From NCBI GenBank assembly GCA_017985985.1, contig JAGNWK010000012.1:1-47813 (forward strand): DNA of 47,813 nt, read 5' to 3'. The notes under the pieces were generated by a model. It made no database searches, was not told the origin of the DNA, and saw only the letters and a list, made by a program, of their open reading frames with translations. Position numbers and translations under genes: made by a program. Positions 16,522 to 24,406 of this stretch are shown here, piece after piece; positions within the stretch are counted from its first letter, which is position 1, and each line of letters begins with the position of its first letter. This stretch comes from Oligoflexales bacterium (lineage in GTDB: Bacteria; Bdellovibrionota_B; Oligoflexia; Oligoflexales; Bog-1112).

Positions 16522-16929
16522 ATGCAAGAAAATCTTGTATTTTATGATGGAACTTGCGGCATGTGTCATGGGGTGGTGCAATTTCTACTCGAACATGACA
16601 AAAAAAAAACATTCTTGTTTGCACCGCTGCAAGGTGAAACCGCAAAACATGTCTTGAAAGATTGGCGTAGCTCCTTTCCAAATGCAGATACTATTATTTT
16701 GGTTGAAAACTATCCAAGCCACAAACAGATCTTTGCATTTGGCAAAGGGGGTTTTCGAATATGCTGGCGTCTAGGTGGCTTTTGGAAAATTCCGGGCCTA
16801 CTGTCCTTCTTGCCAGGATGCTTTTATAACTGGGGATATAGATGGGTAGCTCGACATCGCTTTCAGTGGTTCGACAAACAGGCCTGCCTCATTCCCGACA
16901 CTAGGGATGTGAAACGATTCCTTCCCTAA
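16522..16929 (+). CDS. DCC-family thiol-disulfide oxidoreductase-like protein (DUF393)
   Basis: The 135-residue product starts with the family signature YDGTCGMCHG (Asp-Gly-x-Cys-x2-Cys) and contains the usual middle part with an aromatic-rich WRLGGFW segment. DUF393 proteins resemble thioredoxin-fold enzymes, but their physiological substrate is not established. I chose the ATG at 16522 for its AGGGG site; the in-frame ATG 15 codons upstream lies inside the leader hairpin. It converges on the toxin-like gene with 6 bases between. Confidence 0.8.
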   Translation: MQENLVFYDGTCGMCHGVVQFLLEHDKKKTFLFAPLQGETAKHVLKDWRSSFPNADTIILVENYPSHKQIFAFGKGGFRICWRLGGFWKIPGLLSFLPGCFYNWGYRWVARHRFQWFDKQACLIPDTRDVKRFLP

Positions 16930-16935
16930 TACACA

Positions 16936-17454
16936 TTAGGGAGCTAACAATTCTTCCAACACATAGAGTGTTTTTTGAGGGAATTTTTCTATAGGATAGT
17001 AACGTGCGATCACAGTAAGGGCGACATCGTATTTAGAAATATTCAAATAACGTAAAAGATACCGAACGTCGTCAATATCATGAAATTCATGCCCTATACG
17101 CATAGCAAGACATTTCATAGCTAGAAGATAATCTGGATTAGCGGTCAAGACTCGTAAATGACTTAATTCTAAAAACTGGGAAAATGTCCCTTTGCTACTT
17201 AAGAAACCCTTCACACTATCATTGAGCCAATCCTCCTGAACTTGCATCTTTGCTGCAATTCGACTGGCTGCAGCTCGTATTTTTGCCGTTGGGGCAAAGT
17301 AGCCGTCCAAATCCTTTGTCGCCAAACGAGCTTCTAAAACAAGGCACATAACGGCTCCGCCAACAAGATATATCTCGCCAATGACTTCATCTCTTCCGAG
17401 CTCTGAGTTCAACATCTGCAGAAGCTTTTCAATCTCTCTTTTATCTAAGCTCAT
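16936..17454 (-). CDS. Nucleotidyltransferase-like protein, putative toxin (DUF6036-like)
   Basis: The 172-residue product carries a minimal nucleotidyltransferase core near its N-terminus: YLVGGAVMCLVLEARLATKD followed by LDGYF, i.e. the Gly-Gly helix turn and a DxD metal site. This arrangement is seen in AbiEii and DUF6036 proteins that act as toxins by transferring nucleotides. Its ATG directly follows the stop of the upstream RHH-type gene, so the two are translationally coupled with the regulator first. Toxicity and target are not shown by the sequence. A housekeeping transferase remains possible. Confidence 0.65.
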   Translation of the reverse strand: MSLDKREIEKLLQMLNSELGRDEVIGEIYLVGGAVMCLVLEARLATKDLDGYFAPTAKIRAAASRIAAKMQVQEDWLNDSVKGFLSSKGTFSQFLELSHLRVLTANPDYLLAMKCLAMRIGHEFHDIDDVRYLLRYLNISKYDVALTVIARYYPIEKFPQKTLYVLEELLAP

Positions 17455-17943
17455 CTAGACTCGATCCCCTAGGCTAGAATCGATAAAAATATTTCTTTTA
17501 CGAAAAGGAGCAGGCGAATGTGTGAGCAAATAAAGGCGTAAACCTAGGAGAGAAGAACCAAAATAAGGCTCTCGAATAATTTCGATATCAGCAAGCCACA
17601 GAGGAGGAGTAACTCTTTTCATATGGCAGGCTAATTCCACCATCGCCGCTAAATAGTTTGCAGAAAAAGCAGATAGTTTAGCCTCTGGCTCCATACTTAT
17701 CGCTTCAAGAAGGCTGATTTTCGTCAAACTCATGAGAAAATCATTAAGTTCAGCAAAAATGTAAGAGTTATCATCAACTGTATCGCTCAATTTTCTTATG
17801 ATATCTTGAAAGACTTCTAGACCTGACGGTAAAACTCTACTCATGACCCAGGCAGACATCTCCATACCTGCTCGCTGCGCAAGTTTGCGAATTTGCTCTT
17901 TTTGCTTCAAACTCACCCGGATTTGTAACTGTGAAGTCTTCAT
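17455..17943 (-). CDS. Ribbon-helix-helix-like protein, putative antitoxin
   Basis: The first 40 residues (MKTSQLQIRVSLKQKEQIRK, then LAQRAGMEMSAWVMSRVLP) have the beta-strand plus two-helix pattern of RHH DNA-binding domains. About 120 helical residues follow, likely the toxin-binding part. The ATG at 17943 is preferred because an inverted repeat lies just upstream at 17972-17994; an in-frame ATG at 17994 would place the repeat inside the gene. It is fused end-to-start with the nucleotidyltransferase gene. Confidence 0.65.
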   Translation of the reverse strand: MKTSQLQIRVSLKQKEQIRKLAQRAGMEMSAWVMSRVLPSGLEVFQDIIRKLSDTVDDNSYIFAELNDFLMSLTKISLLEAISMEPEAKLSAFSANYLAAMVELACHMKRVTPPLWLADIEIIREPYFGSSLLGLRLYLLTHSPAPFRKRNIFIDSSLGDRV

Positions 17944-17971
17944 AAACTGAACATGACACGAGATAGTACCT

Positions 17972-17994
17972 ATGTCAATACATCGCATTGACAT
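17972..17994. promoter_or_regulatory. Operator-like inverted repeat upstream of the RHH gene
   Basis: Perfect 8-bp arms ATGTCAAT (17972-17979) and ATTGACAT (17987-17994) with a 7-base spacer, 29 bases before the RHH start codon. On the minus strand the second arm reads ATTGACAT and contains a TTGACA box. An autoregulatory site for the RHH protein is the natural reading. Confidence 0.55.
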
Positions 17995-18058
17995 CTATAT
18001 TTACTTTGTGAAATCAATATCTTAAAAAGCACCCGCCTCAGTCCATAGCAAGAGGTCC

Positions 18059-18370
18059 CTAGTAACCATGCAGCTTGATAATATCAAAAGCAGGAGTCTC
18101 ATAAGGATGAGATTTTTTCATAGCAGTCATAACATCCTCTAAATATTCATCAAGGCAAACCATCTCCACTTTGTACTCAAAGACAGTTTCTATCTGACCT
18201 ACTTGTCCAATAAAGGGCTTGGCCCCTTTAAGCGGACGAAACTGCCCCTCTCCCTTCACTTGCCATGCACAAGAGTCGTAGTTTTCCACGCGTCCAGCAC
18301 CTGCAAGGAACATGCTGTTTTTTACCTTTTCGAGGGATGTCTCTGGGATATAAACACAAATTTTATACAT
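18059..18370 (-). CDS. NIF3-like 103-residue protein
   Basis: Matches the short stand-alone NIF3/YqfO C-terminal type domain (PII-like fold): YKICVYIPETSLEKVKNSMF at the start, VFEYKVEMVC in the middle and the signature HPYETPAFDI at the end. Stand-alone forms of about 104 residues exist in many proteobacteria; their role is not established. It stands alone, 115 bases before the TA-like pair on the same strand. Confidence 0.75.
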   Translation of the reverse strand: MYKICVYIPETSLEKVKNSMFLAGAGRVENYDSCAWQVKGEGQFRPLKGAKPFIGQVGQIETVFEYKVEMVCLDEYLEDVMTAMKKSHPYETPAFDIIKLHGY

Positions 18371-18706
18371 ACGTTCGTCTTTCTCTCTTTTAAGTGAACA
18401 CTTTTATGGGTTAAGTCTTTTGGCTTGACCCCAGCAAGTAGAACCGTTATAGGAGGTTATATAGATTAATTACAGAGTTTTTCATGTTGAATGATCATTT
18501 ACTTTTTATCACACATACTGTCACATCCATTTTACCTTCTCTCTTTGGACTCGTCTTTTCCTATTCCTCATCCTTCAACTCGGGTTCGGGCGCAAGCCTC
18601 TCATAAATTCAGTAAACATCATTAGTCACAGTTCTTTAATCCAAGCAAATTCTTTTTCGGTGAACAGTTTGGATATACCTCTTTTTGATTCTGATTAGGA
18701 GTCGTT
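18371..18706. other. Divergent intergenic region (336 bp) with a possible 40-codon frame
   Basis: Lies between the NIF3-like gene (minus) and the SDF symporter gene (plus). AGGAGG at 18451-18456 has no ATG at usual distance; the next ATG (18484) opens a 40-codon frame to 18606 with a hydrophobic, Ser-rich product. This could be a leader peptide or chance. No other structure seen. Confidence 0.35.
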
Positions 18707-19960
18707 ATGTATCGACATCTTGCTCGCAAAAGCTACTTATTGTGGCAGCTTCTTAAATCCCTACCGGGGCAGCTCCTCCTCAGTATTTGCTCTGCTTTTA
18801 TGTTCTCTAAATTTTTCGACTTATCTACCATAAGATTTTTTTTCACAATCAGCACTTGTCTCGTCGAATCCTTGCTTTTCATTCTGCCCTTTATGGTGTT
18901 TACCTTTGTTTTCAGAGCTCTCCTCGCTATTGACGGGGCCTCTAGAAAATTTGTCCTCCTGATCCTTGCTGGCGTAACTCTCTCTAACTGCATTGCACTG
19001 ACTACGTCCTTCCTCCTAGCAGAAACCATTCTACCCTGGTTAGGCATTCAGTATTCCAGCGACTTTGCTGACAAATTTTCATCTAACATCCAACCTTTTC
19101 TGAGCTTAAATCTTCCTGTGCTCATTAAAACAGATAAGGCTCTACTCCTCGGTTTTTCCTTAGGGCTAGGGCTTGGATTTCTAAAATTAGGCAACCCTAT
19201 CCGCAATAAGTGTGAACGCTTAGCAAGATCCTTTGGACACCTCATCACTGTATTTCTTCGAAATTTTTTTATCCCCCTCGTTCCGCTTTATGTTTTTGGT
19301 TTTTGTCTGAAGTTGGCTTACGAACAGGCTTTGGCTCATCTGCTAAGTCACTATAGCGTCGCGTTTCTCGTAACACTTTGCCTGATAATTGGGTACGTAT
19401 TTGCATTCTATTGGGTTGCTTCTGGCTGTTCTTTAAAAAATACTATAAAAAACTTGCGCATTATGTTTCCGGCCGGTCTTACTGGTTTCAGTACTATGTC
19501 CAGCGCAGCAACCATGCCTGTCACTCTGATCTGCGTAGAAGAAACCACTCAAGATCGCAATTTTACAAATCTCGTTATCCCTTCTACGGTGAATATTCAT
19601 ATGCTCGGTGATAATTTAAGTATTATCATGGCTTCTGTCACACTTCTGGGTATTTTTGGCGTCCCCCACCCCAGTGTTGGACAATTTTGTATTTTTGTAG
19701 CTGCATACTGTTTTGCAAAACTATCTTGCGTGGGACTTCCTGGCGCGAGTGTTCTGGTCATTCTCCCTGTTCTGCAGCAGCATTTGGGATTTACCCCTGA
19801 GATGGTCAGTATCATCACTACGATCTATATTCTTCAGGATCCCTTTTGCACAGCAGCAAATGTCATGGGAAATGGAGCCTTAGCCCTATCTTTGAAGAAA
19901 TTTTTTCACCAACCTTCGCAAACAGCTGAATCTCTCAAGACCGTTGCCCAAGGGGACTAG
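18707..19960 (+). CDS. Dicarboxylate/amino-acid:cation symporter (SDF family)
   Basis: Inner-membrane secondary transporter of the GltP/DctA type, 417 residues, with about eight membrane helices and two re-entrant loops. Family marks are the serine-rich hairpin FSTMSSAATMP and the later VIPSTVNIHMLGD, which corresponds to the NMDGT-type substrate/cation motif but reads NIHMLGD here. Substrate is probably a dicarboxylate or an amino acid; the divergent motif prevents a finer call. AGGAG precedes the ATG. It converges on the HutD gene with 13 bases between. Confidence 0.85.
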   Translation: MYRHLARKSYLLWQLLKSLPGQLLLSICSAFMFSKFFDLSTIRFFFTISTCLVESLLFILPFMVFTFVFRALLAIDGASRKFVLLILAGVTLSNCIALTTSFLLAETILPWLGIQYSSDFADKFSSNIQPFLSLNLPVLIKTDKALLLGFSLGLGLGFLKLGNPIRNKCERLARSFGHLITVFLRNFFIPLVPLYVFGFCLKLAYEQALAHLLSHYSVAFLVTLCLIIGYVFAFYWVASGCSLKNTIKNLRIMFPAGLTGFSTMSSAATMPVTLICVEETTQDRNFTNLVIPSTVNIHMLGDNLSIIMASVTLLGIFGVPHPSVGQFCIFVAAYCFAKLSCVGLPGASVLVILPVLQQHLGFTPEMVSIITTIYILQDPFCTAANVMGNGALALSLKKFFHQPSQTAESLKTVAQGD

Positions 19961-19973
19961 CAATGTCAGTGAA

Positions 19974-20588
19974 TTAAGATGGGATGGGACTTAGCTCTAT
20001 CACAGCTAGAGAGTACTGGGACGTCATCGATTTGATACGAAGATTGACTTTTTCTGCACCTTCCAAATCAATTCGCAATGTCTCATGCTCATGTAAAATA
20101 TAATCTGATTGACTTACATCGAAAATAATTTGCACTGCACCCTTCAAACAAAAAATAAAATTAACAGATCCTGAAACTGAAAGAACATTTGATAGCTGAT
20201 CATTTTGTAAGAAAAAACGAGATTGCACCTGGTCTTGCTTGACCATCAAGTTGAGATCTTTAATCCTTCCATCCATCAATTGACATTCGACTTTCATATC
20301 CCCAGAAAACTTAAATACACCGCCAACAGAAGGATAAATCTGCTTTCCGTCAGATTCTAATCGCAGACCGCCTCCCTCAACAACAGCAAGATAACGATCA
20401 TAAGCAGGAAATGATGAAAAAGAACCTGACTCAAGTACCCATGCTGTGCTTAAGCGCCAAAGAAAATTATTTTCAAGCATAGAAGATCCCGCTGGGTGTA
20501 TCGCTATTTCTTCGGTTTTTCCTTTCCCATTTTTCCAAGGAAGCGTTGTGTACTCATTTTTTTGAATGATAGAAATTGATAAAACCAT
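19974..20588 (-). CDS. HutD/Ves family cupin-like protein
   Basis: The 204-residue product has the HutD/Ves signatures WKNGKGKTEEIAIHP near the N-terminus and RLSTAWVLESGSFSSFPAYD with YLAVVEGGGL, all parts of a bicupin fold. HutD modulates histidine utilisation in pseudomonads and Ves is linked to cold response in E. coli; no hut genes are in the window. AGG stands about eight bases before the ATG. Monocistronic as far as seen. Confidence 0.8.
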   Translation of the reverse strand: MVLSISIIQKNEYTTLPWKNGKGKTEEIAIHPAGSSMLENNFLWRLSTAWVLESGSFSSFPAYDRYLAVVEGGGLRLESDGKQIYPSVGGVFKFSGDMKVECQLMDGRIKDLNLMVKQDQVQSRFFLQNDQLSNVLSVSGSVNFIFCLKGAVQIIFDVSQSDYILHEHETLRIDLEGAEKVNLRIKSMTSQYSLAVIELSPIPS

Positions 20589-20762
20589 ACAAAAAACCTC
20601 GTTCTATTACGGAACCACCCGACACCCCAGAAAGCCTCAGTAACAGCCCTTTGCTCTAAGCTACAATTTTATTGCAAAATATTTATCTATCATTAGCATA
20701 GTTTAATATATCTCGAAAAAAATTTCACAATGAACGGTTTGCACAGCAAAGAGGGTCATTCA

Positions 20763-22136
20763 ATGGCTAATCATCTTTCTTTATTTGACCAAGAAAAACA
20801 TCCGCGAGGGATGTATGTTCTAGCTTTTACGGAACTTTTCGAACGTTTCAGCTATTACACGTTATCCTTTCTGCTTGTTCTGTTTGCTTCTGATCAAGTT
20901 GCCCATGGTGGATTGGGTTGGAGTAAAGAGAATGCTCTAACCTTGAGTAGTGTGTACACCTGCTCTGCTTTTGTTCTCCCTATTTTAGGTGGTTTTCTAG
21001 CAGATAAATGGCTTGGTATTTACCCATCAGCTATTACAGGGGCTTTATTGATCATAACTGGTCATGTCCTCATGTTTTTCGCTAATGCAGAACACTTGAA
21101 CTATTTATTTAGCGCTCTATTCCTCGTTGCGTTGGGGACAGCCTTCTTTAAACCATGCCTACCCTCCATGCTTGGCCAATTATATTCTCCAGAGAGTAAG
21201 CATCGCGAAGCCGGTTTCAGTTATTACTACATGGGTATCAACCTGGGAGCCATGTTTGCAGGCATCATAAGTGGTTTGCTTCTTCAAAGATTTGGTTATC
21301 AAATAGCCTTAAGCTCAGCAGCTGTGGGTATGATCGTCGGCCTTACCGTCTTCGTCTTAGGAAAACGGCATCTTCGCCCCCATAGCGACGAATATATGGC
21401 TGCAGCCAAAAACAACGCAAGACTAAGCCCTATAGCAAGCTCGCCTCAACAAAGCAAAGCTCTTAGCTACCTTTGTCTGTCCTATCTCTTCGTCGCTATC
21501 TGGGCCCTCGTTTATAATTTAGCTTTATCGGGAACCTTAACGCTGTACATTGAAAATTTCACCAAAAAAACTGTTTATGGCTACAATATCCCTAGCACTT
21601 TCTTCCAGTCCCTCGAAAGCATCGGAATTATTCTCACTGCTCCTGCTTTGATTTTCTTCTATCGACTTTTAGGCGAAAAACGTTCCCCACACTTTTTCTC
21701 ACAAATGAACATAGCTGTTTTATTGTCAACCCTAGCCTTATCACTCCTCACTTTTATGTCTTATCAAGTAGCAGATGTGAATCTCAACACTACGGTCGGA
21801 TACACACCCTTTGCTTGGTATCAAATGACTATTTTGATACTGATAGTATCTGTTAGTGAAGTCATGATTTCACCGGTGATGATGTCCGCGATAAGCCTAC
21901 TTTCTCCGGAAAAAAGTAAGACTATGTTCCAATCCTTCTTTCTTTTTGTCATTGGGGTCATGGGCCTAATCGCTGGTAAAATTGGCGCCATATCGCTGTC
22001 TAATCCCTTTCAAACCTTTCTCCTCGTCACCATCTCGGCTGCTGTCATAGCCACATTATACACCCTCGTGAGAAAATCAATGGTCGAGGCAGCCTCTATA
22101 GCTGCCCAAGAAAAGGACCTTCAAACAAGCAGATAA
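20763..22136 (+). CDS. POT/PTR2-family peptide transporter
   Basis: Proton-coupled oligopeptide transporter of the major facilitator superfamily, 457 residues, 12 or more helices. Family motifs: ELFERFSYYTL (ExxERFxYY) in helix 1 and FSYYYMGINLGA, the PTR2 signature, in helix 5. Imports di- and tripeptides at the inner membrane. I chose the ATG at 20763 because GAGGG stands eight bases upstream; an in-frame ATG 11 codons earlier does not have one. It fits an organism that lives on amino acids and peptides. Confidence 0.9.
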   Translation: MANHLSLFDQEKHPRGMYVLAFTELFERFSYYTLSFLLVLFASDQVAHGGLGWSKENALTLSSVYTCSAFVLPILGGFLADKWLGIYPSAITGALLIITGHVLMFFANAEHLNYLFSALFLVALGTAFFKPCLPSMLGQLYSPESKHREAGFSYYYMGINLGAMFAGIISGLLLQRFGYQIALSSAAVGMIVGLTVFVLGKRHLRPHSDEYMAAAKNNARLSPIASSPQQSKALSYLCLSYLFVAIWALVYNLALSGTLTLYIENFTKKTVYGYNIPSTFFQSLESIGIILTAPALIFFYRLLGEKRSPHFFSQMNIAVLLSTLALSLLTFMSYQVADVNLNTTVGYTPFAWYQMTILILIVSVSEVMISPVMMSAISLLSPEKSKTMFQSFFLFVIGVMGLIAGKIGAISLSNPFQTFLLVTISAAVIATLYTLVRKSMVEAASIAAQEKDLQTSR

Positions 22137-22227
22137 GTTTTATGTGAAGAAAATATGGAAGCGAGAAAAATTTTTGTAGATCGATCTTGCTATTTAAATA
22201 TTTTGATACAAAATTTTTAAATAAAAA

Positions 22228-22554
22228 ATGAAATATTTTAGAGCTTACTTATTCAAACACACCTTAACGATGACAATTTTACTTACAAGTATTTCTATAT
22301 GCTCATGTAAGAAAAAATCACACAATGAAAAATCTGATATAAACTCAAATCTAACCACAAATGAAAGTACACAATATCCATCTGAAGAAAAAGATCCTGG
22401 AGGAGGAGATTTCAATATCTCTGTAGCAGCGCAAGCCAGTTTAAAAAAAGGTGATAGCAGGTACTCATTTCATACAAATTCAGGTCCAGGCCTAGTGGGA
22501 GAAAATGGCGGACCATGGCCCGTTCCTATCGATCGATTTATCCACATCAAATAG
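22228..22554 (+). CDS. Small lipoprotein, unknown function
   Basis: The 108-residue product has an N-terminal signal ending in SISICSCKKK, with two possible lipidated cysteines (25 or 27 region). The mature part is Ser, Asn and Gly-rich with no recognised domain. The ribosome site is poor and the upstream 90 bases are very AT-rich. Its stop is 57 bases before the R1 repeat at 22611. It may be a local, fast-evolving gene. Confidence 0.5.
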   Translation: MKYFRAYLFKHTLTMTILLTSISICSCKKKSHNEKSDINSNLTTNESTQYPSEEKDPGGGDFNISVAAQASLKKGDSRYSFHTNSGPGLVGENGGPWPVPIDRFIHIK

Positions 22555-22610
22555 AACCTGAGTATCCGCGGATACTGCCCCCCACTAGATCTATCTACAG
22601 AGCAAAGGTC

Positions 22611-22766
22611 ACCTCGAGCCAACCTGTCTAAGTGTTCATCGCAGAACCTCGTCATTGCGAGCGAAGCGAAGCAATCTCCGTGTAAAGGCAAGATTGCTTC
22701 GTCGCCTACGGCTCCTCGCAATGACGAAATCGTAATACTTAGACAGGTTGGAGCGAGTCGAGAGTT
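22611..22766. repeat. R1 palindromic element, copy 1 (complete)
   Basis: Nested inverted repeats. The inner arms are CGTCATTGCGAG (22650-22661) and CTCGCAATGACG (22715-22726); the outer arms centre on AACCTGTCTAAG (22621-22632) and CTTAGACAGGTT, each with a CTCGA-type flank. It lies between converging genes and could act as a transcript end. The size and terminal repeats resemble a non-autonomous MITE. Confidence 0.8.
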
Positions 22767-22792
22767 ATCGATTTTCCCTTGTTCTATGACAG

Positions 22793-23371
22793 CTAAGACC
22801 TCAGTTGCCAGATTATTTCTGGCGACTCTGACACCTGGGTGACAACCCTTGTCGCGATAAAAAACCAATCACTCAATCTGTTGATGAAAATTTTGATTTC
22901 AGAGCGGACAGGATCTATTTCATCTAGTTTTAAGATCAAACGTTCTGCCCGTCGGCAGACACATCGAGCTAAGTGACCTCCTGTATTGGCTAAATGCCCC
23001 CCTGGCAGAACGAAATTTTTAAGCTCTTTAAGAGTCCGGCTGTAGGTATCCATTTCTTTTTCTAATCTTTGAATGGACTCTAATCCCAGACTAAATTCAG
23101 AACCTTTTTTAACAGCAAAACAAGCTAGTTCTGAGCCTATTTCAAAAAGTTCATTTTGGATGACTTCTAATTGCACTCTCATATTTTTGAAATCAGCTTG
23201 ATTTTTTGTAAAGAAAAAAATCTGCTCCTTGAACTGAGCAACCACAGCATTGAGTTCATCTACTGTTCCATAAGCGTCTAGCCGGAGATGAGATTTTTTT
23301 ATCTCGCTTCCGTCGGCAAGGAATGTCTTTCCATGATCACCAATTTTTGTGTAAACTTTTTGAGATCCCAT
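22793..23371 (-). CDS. Cob(I)alamin adenosyltransferase, PduO type
   Basis: ATP:cob(I)alamin adenosyltransferase that makes coenzyme B12; 192 residues as usual. Family motifs: VYTKIGDHGKTFLADG at the N-terminus, LRLDAYGTVDELNA, VLPGG, ARCVCRRAER and NRLSDWFF. The start lies 73 bases inside the end of the TSUP gene on the same strand, so the two are co-transcribed. No other B12 gene is in the window, so salvage of imported cobalamin is plausible. Confidence 0.9.
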   Translation of the reverse strand: MGSQKVYTKIGDHGKTFLADGSEIKKSHLRLDAYGTVDELNAVVAQFKEQIFFFTKNQADFKNMRVQLEVIQNELFEIGSELACFAVKKGSEFSLGLESIQRLEKEMDTYSRTLKELKNFVLPGGHLANTGGHLARCVCRRAERLILKLDEIDPVRSEIKIFINRLSDWFFIATRVVTQVSESPEIIWQLRS

Positions 23372-24096
23372 TCCATTTGTCCTATGAGTTTAGATCCTGC
23401 ATACAAAGTGAGAACTGCAGTCAGAAAGCGGATAAGGCTAACTGGGAAAATTCTCGAACCGATTATCGCCCCTGCCTGACCACCAAAAAATACGCCAATA
23501 AAAAGGGGCCAACAAGCAGAGATATCCATGCGAGACAATTTGGTCATCTGCCCCAATAATCCAACCCCCGAGTTCACAAGGATAAATCCAGAGCACAAAG
23601 CAGCGACTTGTTTGGGCCCAAACCAGGACAAGTTCAACATGATGGGTGAGAGAAAAATACCTCCACCAATACCGACTAGACCTGAAAGAAAACCAATGCC
23701 TGCACCAAGAAGGGATAGGGCCCAGGGAGCTGGGAGAATTGTTCTATAAGAAGAAGGTTTGCGTATAAACAAAAAAAGACTCGAGAGGCACAAGACCAAA
23801 CCGAGTAAAAAAGAGAGATGAGAAATATGAATAGGAATCAAAGCTCCCAGAAAAGCCATAGGGATCGAACCTAAAATTAAATATAGAAAAGGTGTCCAGT
23901 TGAAGTGACCATCCCGATAAAAATAAAAAAAGCCTGAACTCGTTACAATAATATTGCAGATCAGACTGATAATCGGAATCTGAGCCAGAGGAAGATCAGC
24001 TAAAACCATCATAGCAAGATAAGATGACCCCCCACCAAAACCGACACTGGCATAAAGCCAAGCTATTATGAAAAATATAATGCCAAGTGTATCCAT
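23299..24096 (-). CDS. TauE/SafE (TSUP) family membrane transporter
   Basis: Membrane protein of 265 residues with about eight helices. Marks of the TSUP family are GFGGGSSYLAMMVL near the start and GFLSGLVGIGGGIFLSPIML in the middle, the two homologous Gly-rich repeats. Members export sulfite, sulfoacetate or other small organosulfur anions; the substrate here is open. The 3' end overlaps the adenosyltransferase gene by 73 bases in a different frame. Confidence 0.85.
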   Translation of the reverse strand: MDTLGIIFFIIAWLYASVGFGGGSSYLAMMVLADLPLAQIPIISLICNIIVTSSGFFYFYRDGHFNWTPFLYLILGSIPMAFLGALIPIHISHLSFLLGLVLCLSSLFLFIRKPSSYRTILPAPWALSLLGAGIGFLSGLVGIGGGIFLSPIMLNLSWFGPKQVAALCSGFILVNSGVGLLGQMTKLSRMDISACWPLFIGVFFGGQAGAIIGSRIFPVSLIRFLTAVLTLYAGSKLIGQMEWDLKKFTQKLVIMERHSLPTEAR

Positions 24097-24130
24097 GTTT
24101 TTCTCATTAGGCGGTCAGGGCATTGTCAAT

Positions 24131-24356
24131 CGGTATTATGATATCGTCATTGCGAGGAGCCGTAGGCGACGAAGCAATCTTGCCTTTACACGGAGATTGC
24201 TTCGCTTCGCTCGCAATGACGAGGCCTGCTGTGCGGAGATTGCTTCGCTTCGCTCGCAATGACGAGGCCTGCTGTGTAGAGATTGCTTCGTCGCCTCCAG
24301 CTCCTCGCAATGCCGAAATCATAATACTTAGACAGGTTGGAGCGAAGTCGAGGGAT
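24131..24356. repeat. R1 palindromic element, copy 2 (rearranged)
   Basis: A complete core at 24145-24221 in the opposite orientation to copy 1, then a 43-bp tandem duplication carrying the same CTCGCAATGACG arm at 24253-24264, then a partial arm at 24304-24315 and the outer end CTTAGACAGGTT near 24327-24338. It fills most of the 310 bases between the TSUP gene and fhs, where no gene is seen. Confidence 0.8.
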
Positions 24357-24377
24357 ATCTTGCCTTAACCGAATGAC

Positions 24378-24406
24378 ATTGATGGTCAAGGGGTCTCAAC
24401 ATCAAT
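24378..24406 (-). terminator. Hairpin directly after the fhs stop
   Basis: 7-bp arms ATTGATG (24378-24384) and CATCAAT (24400-24406) adjoin the fhs stop codon. There is no T-run behind it on the minus strand, so terminator activity is doubtful. Confidence 0.3.

Noticed and set aside
22470..22868. Minus-strand frame across R1 copy 1
   Set aside because: Its product is mostly translated repeat sequence and it overlaps two better genes.
24068..24389. Several short frames in R1 copy 2 on both strands
   Set aside because: They all translate the same palindrome (LRGA-GDEAI and similar peptides) and have no ribosome sites.
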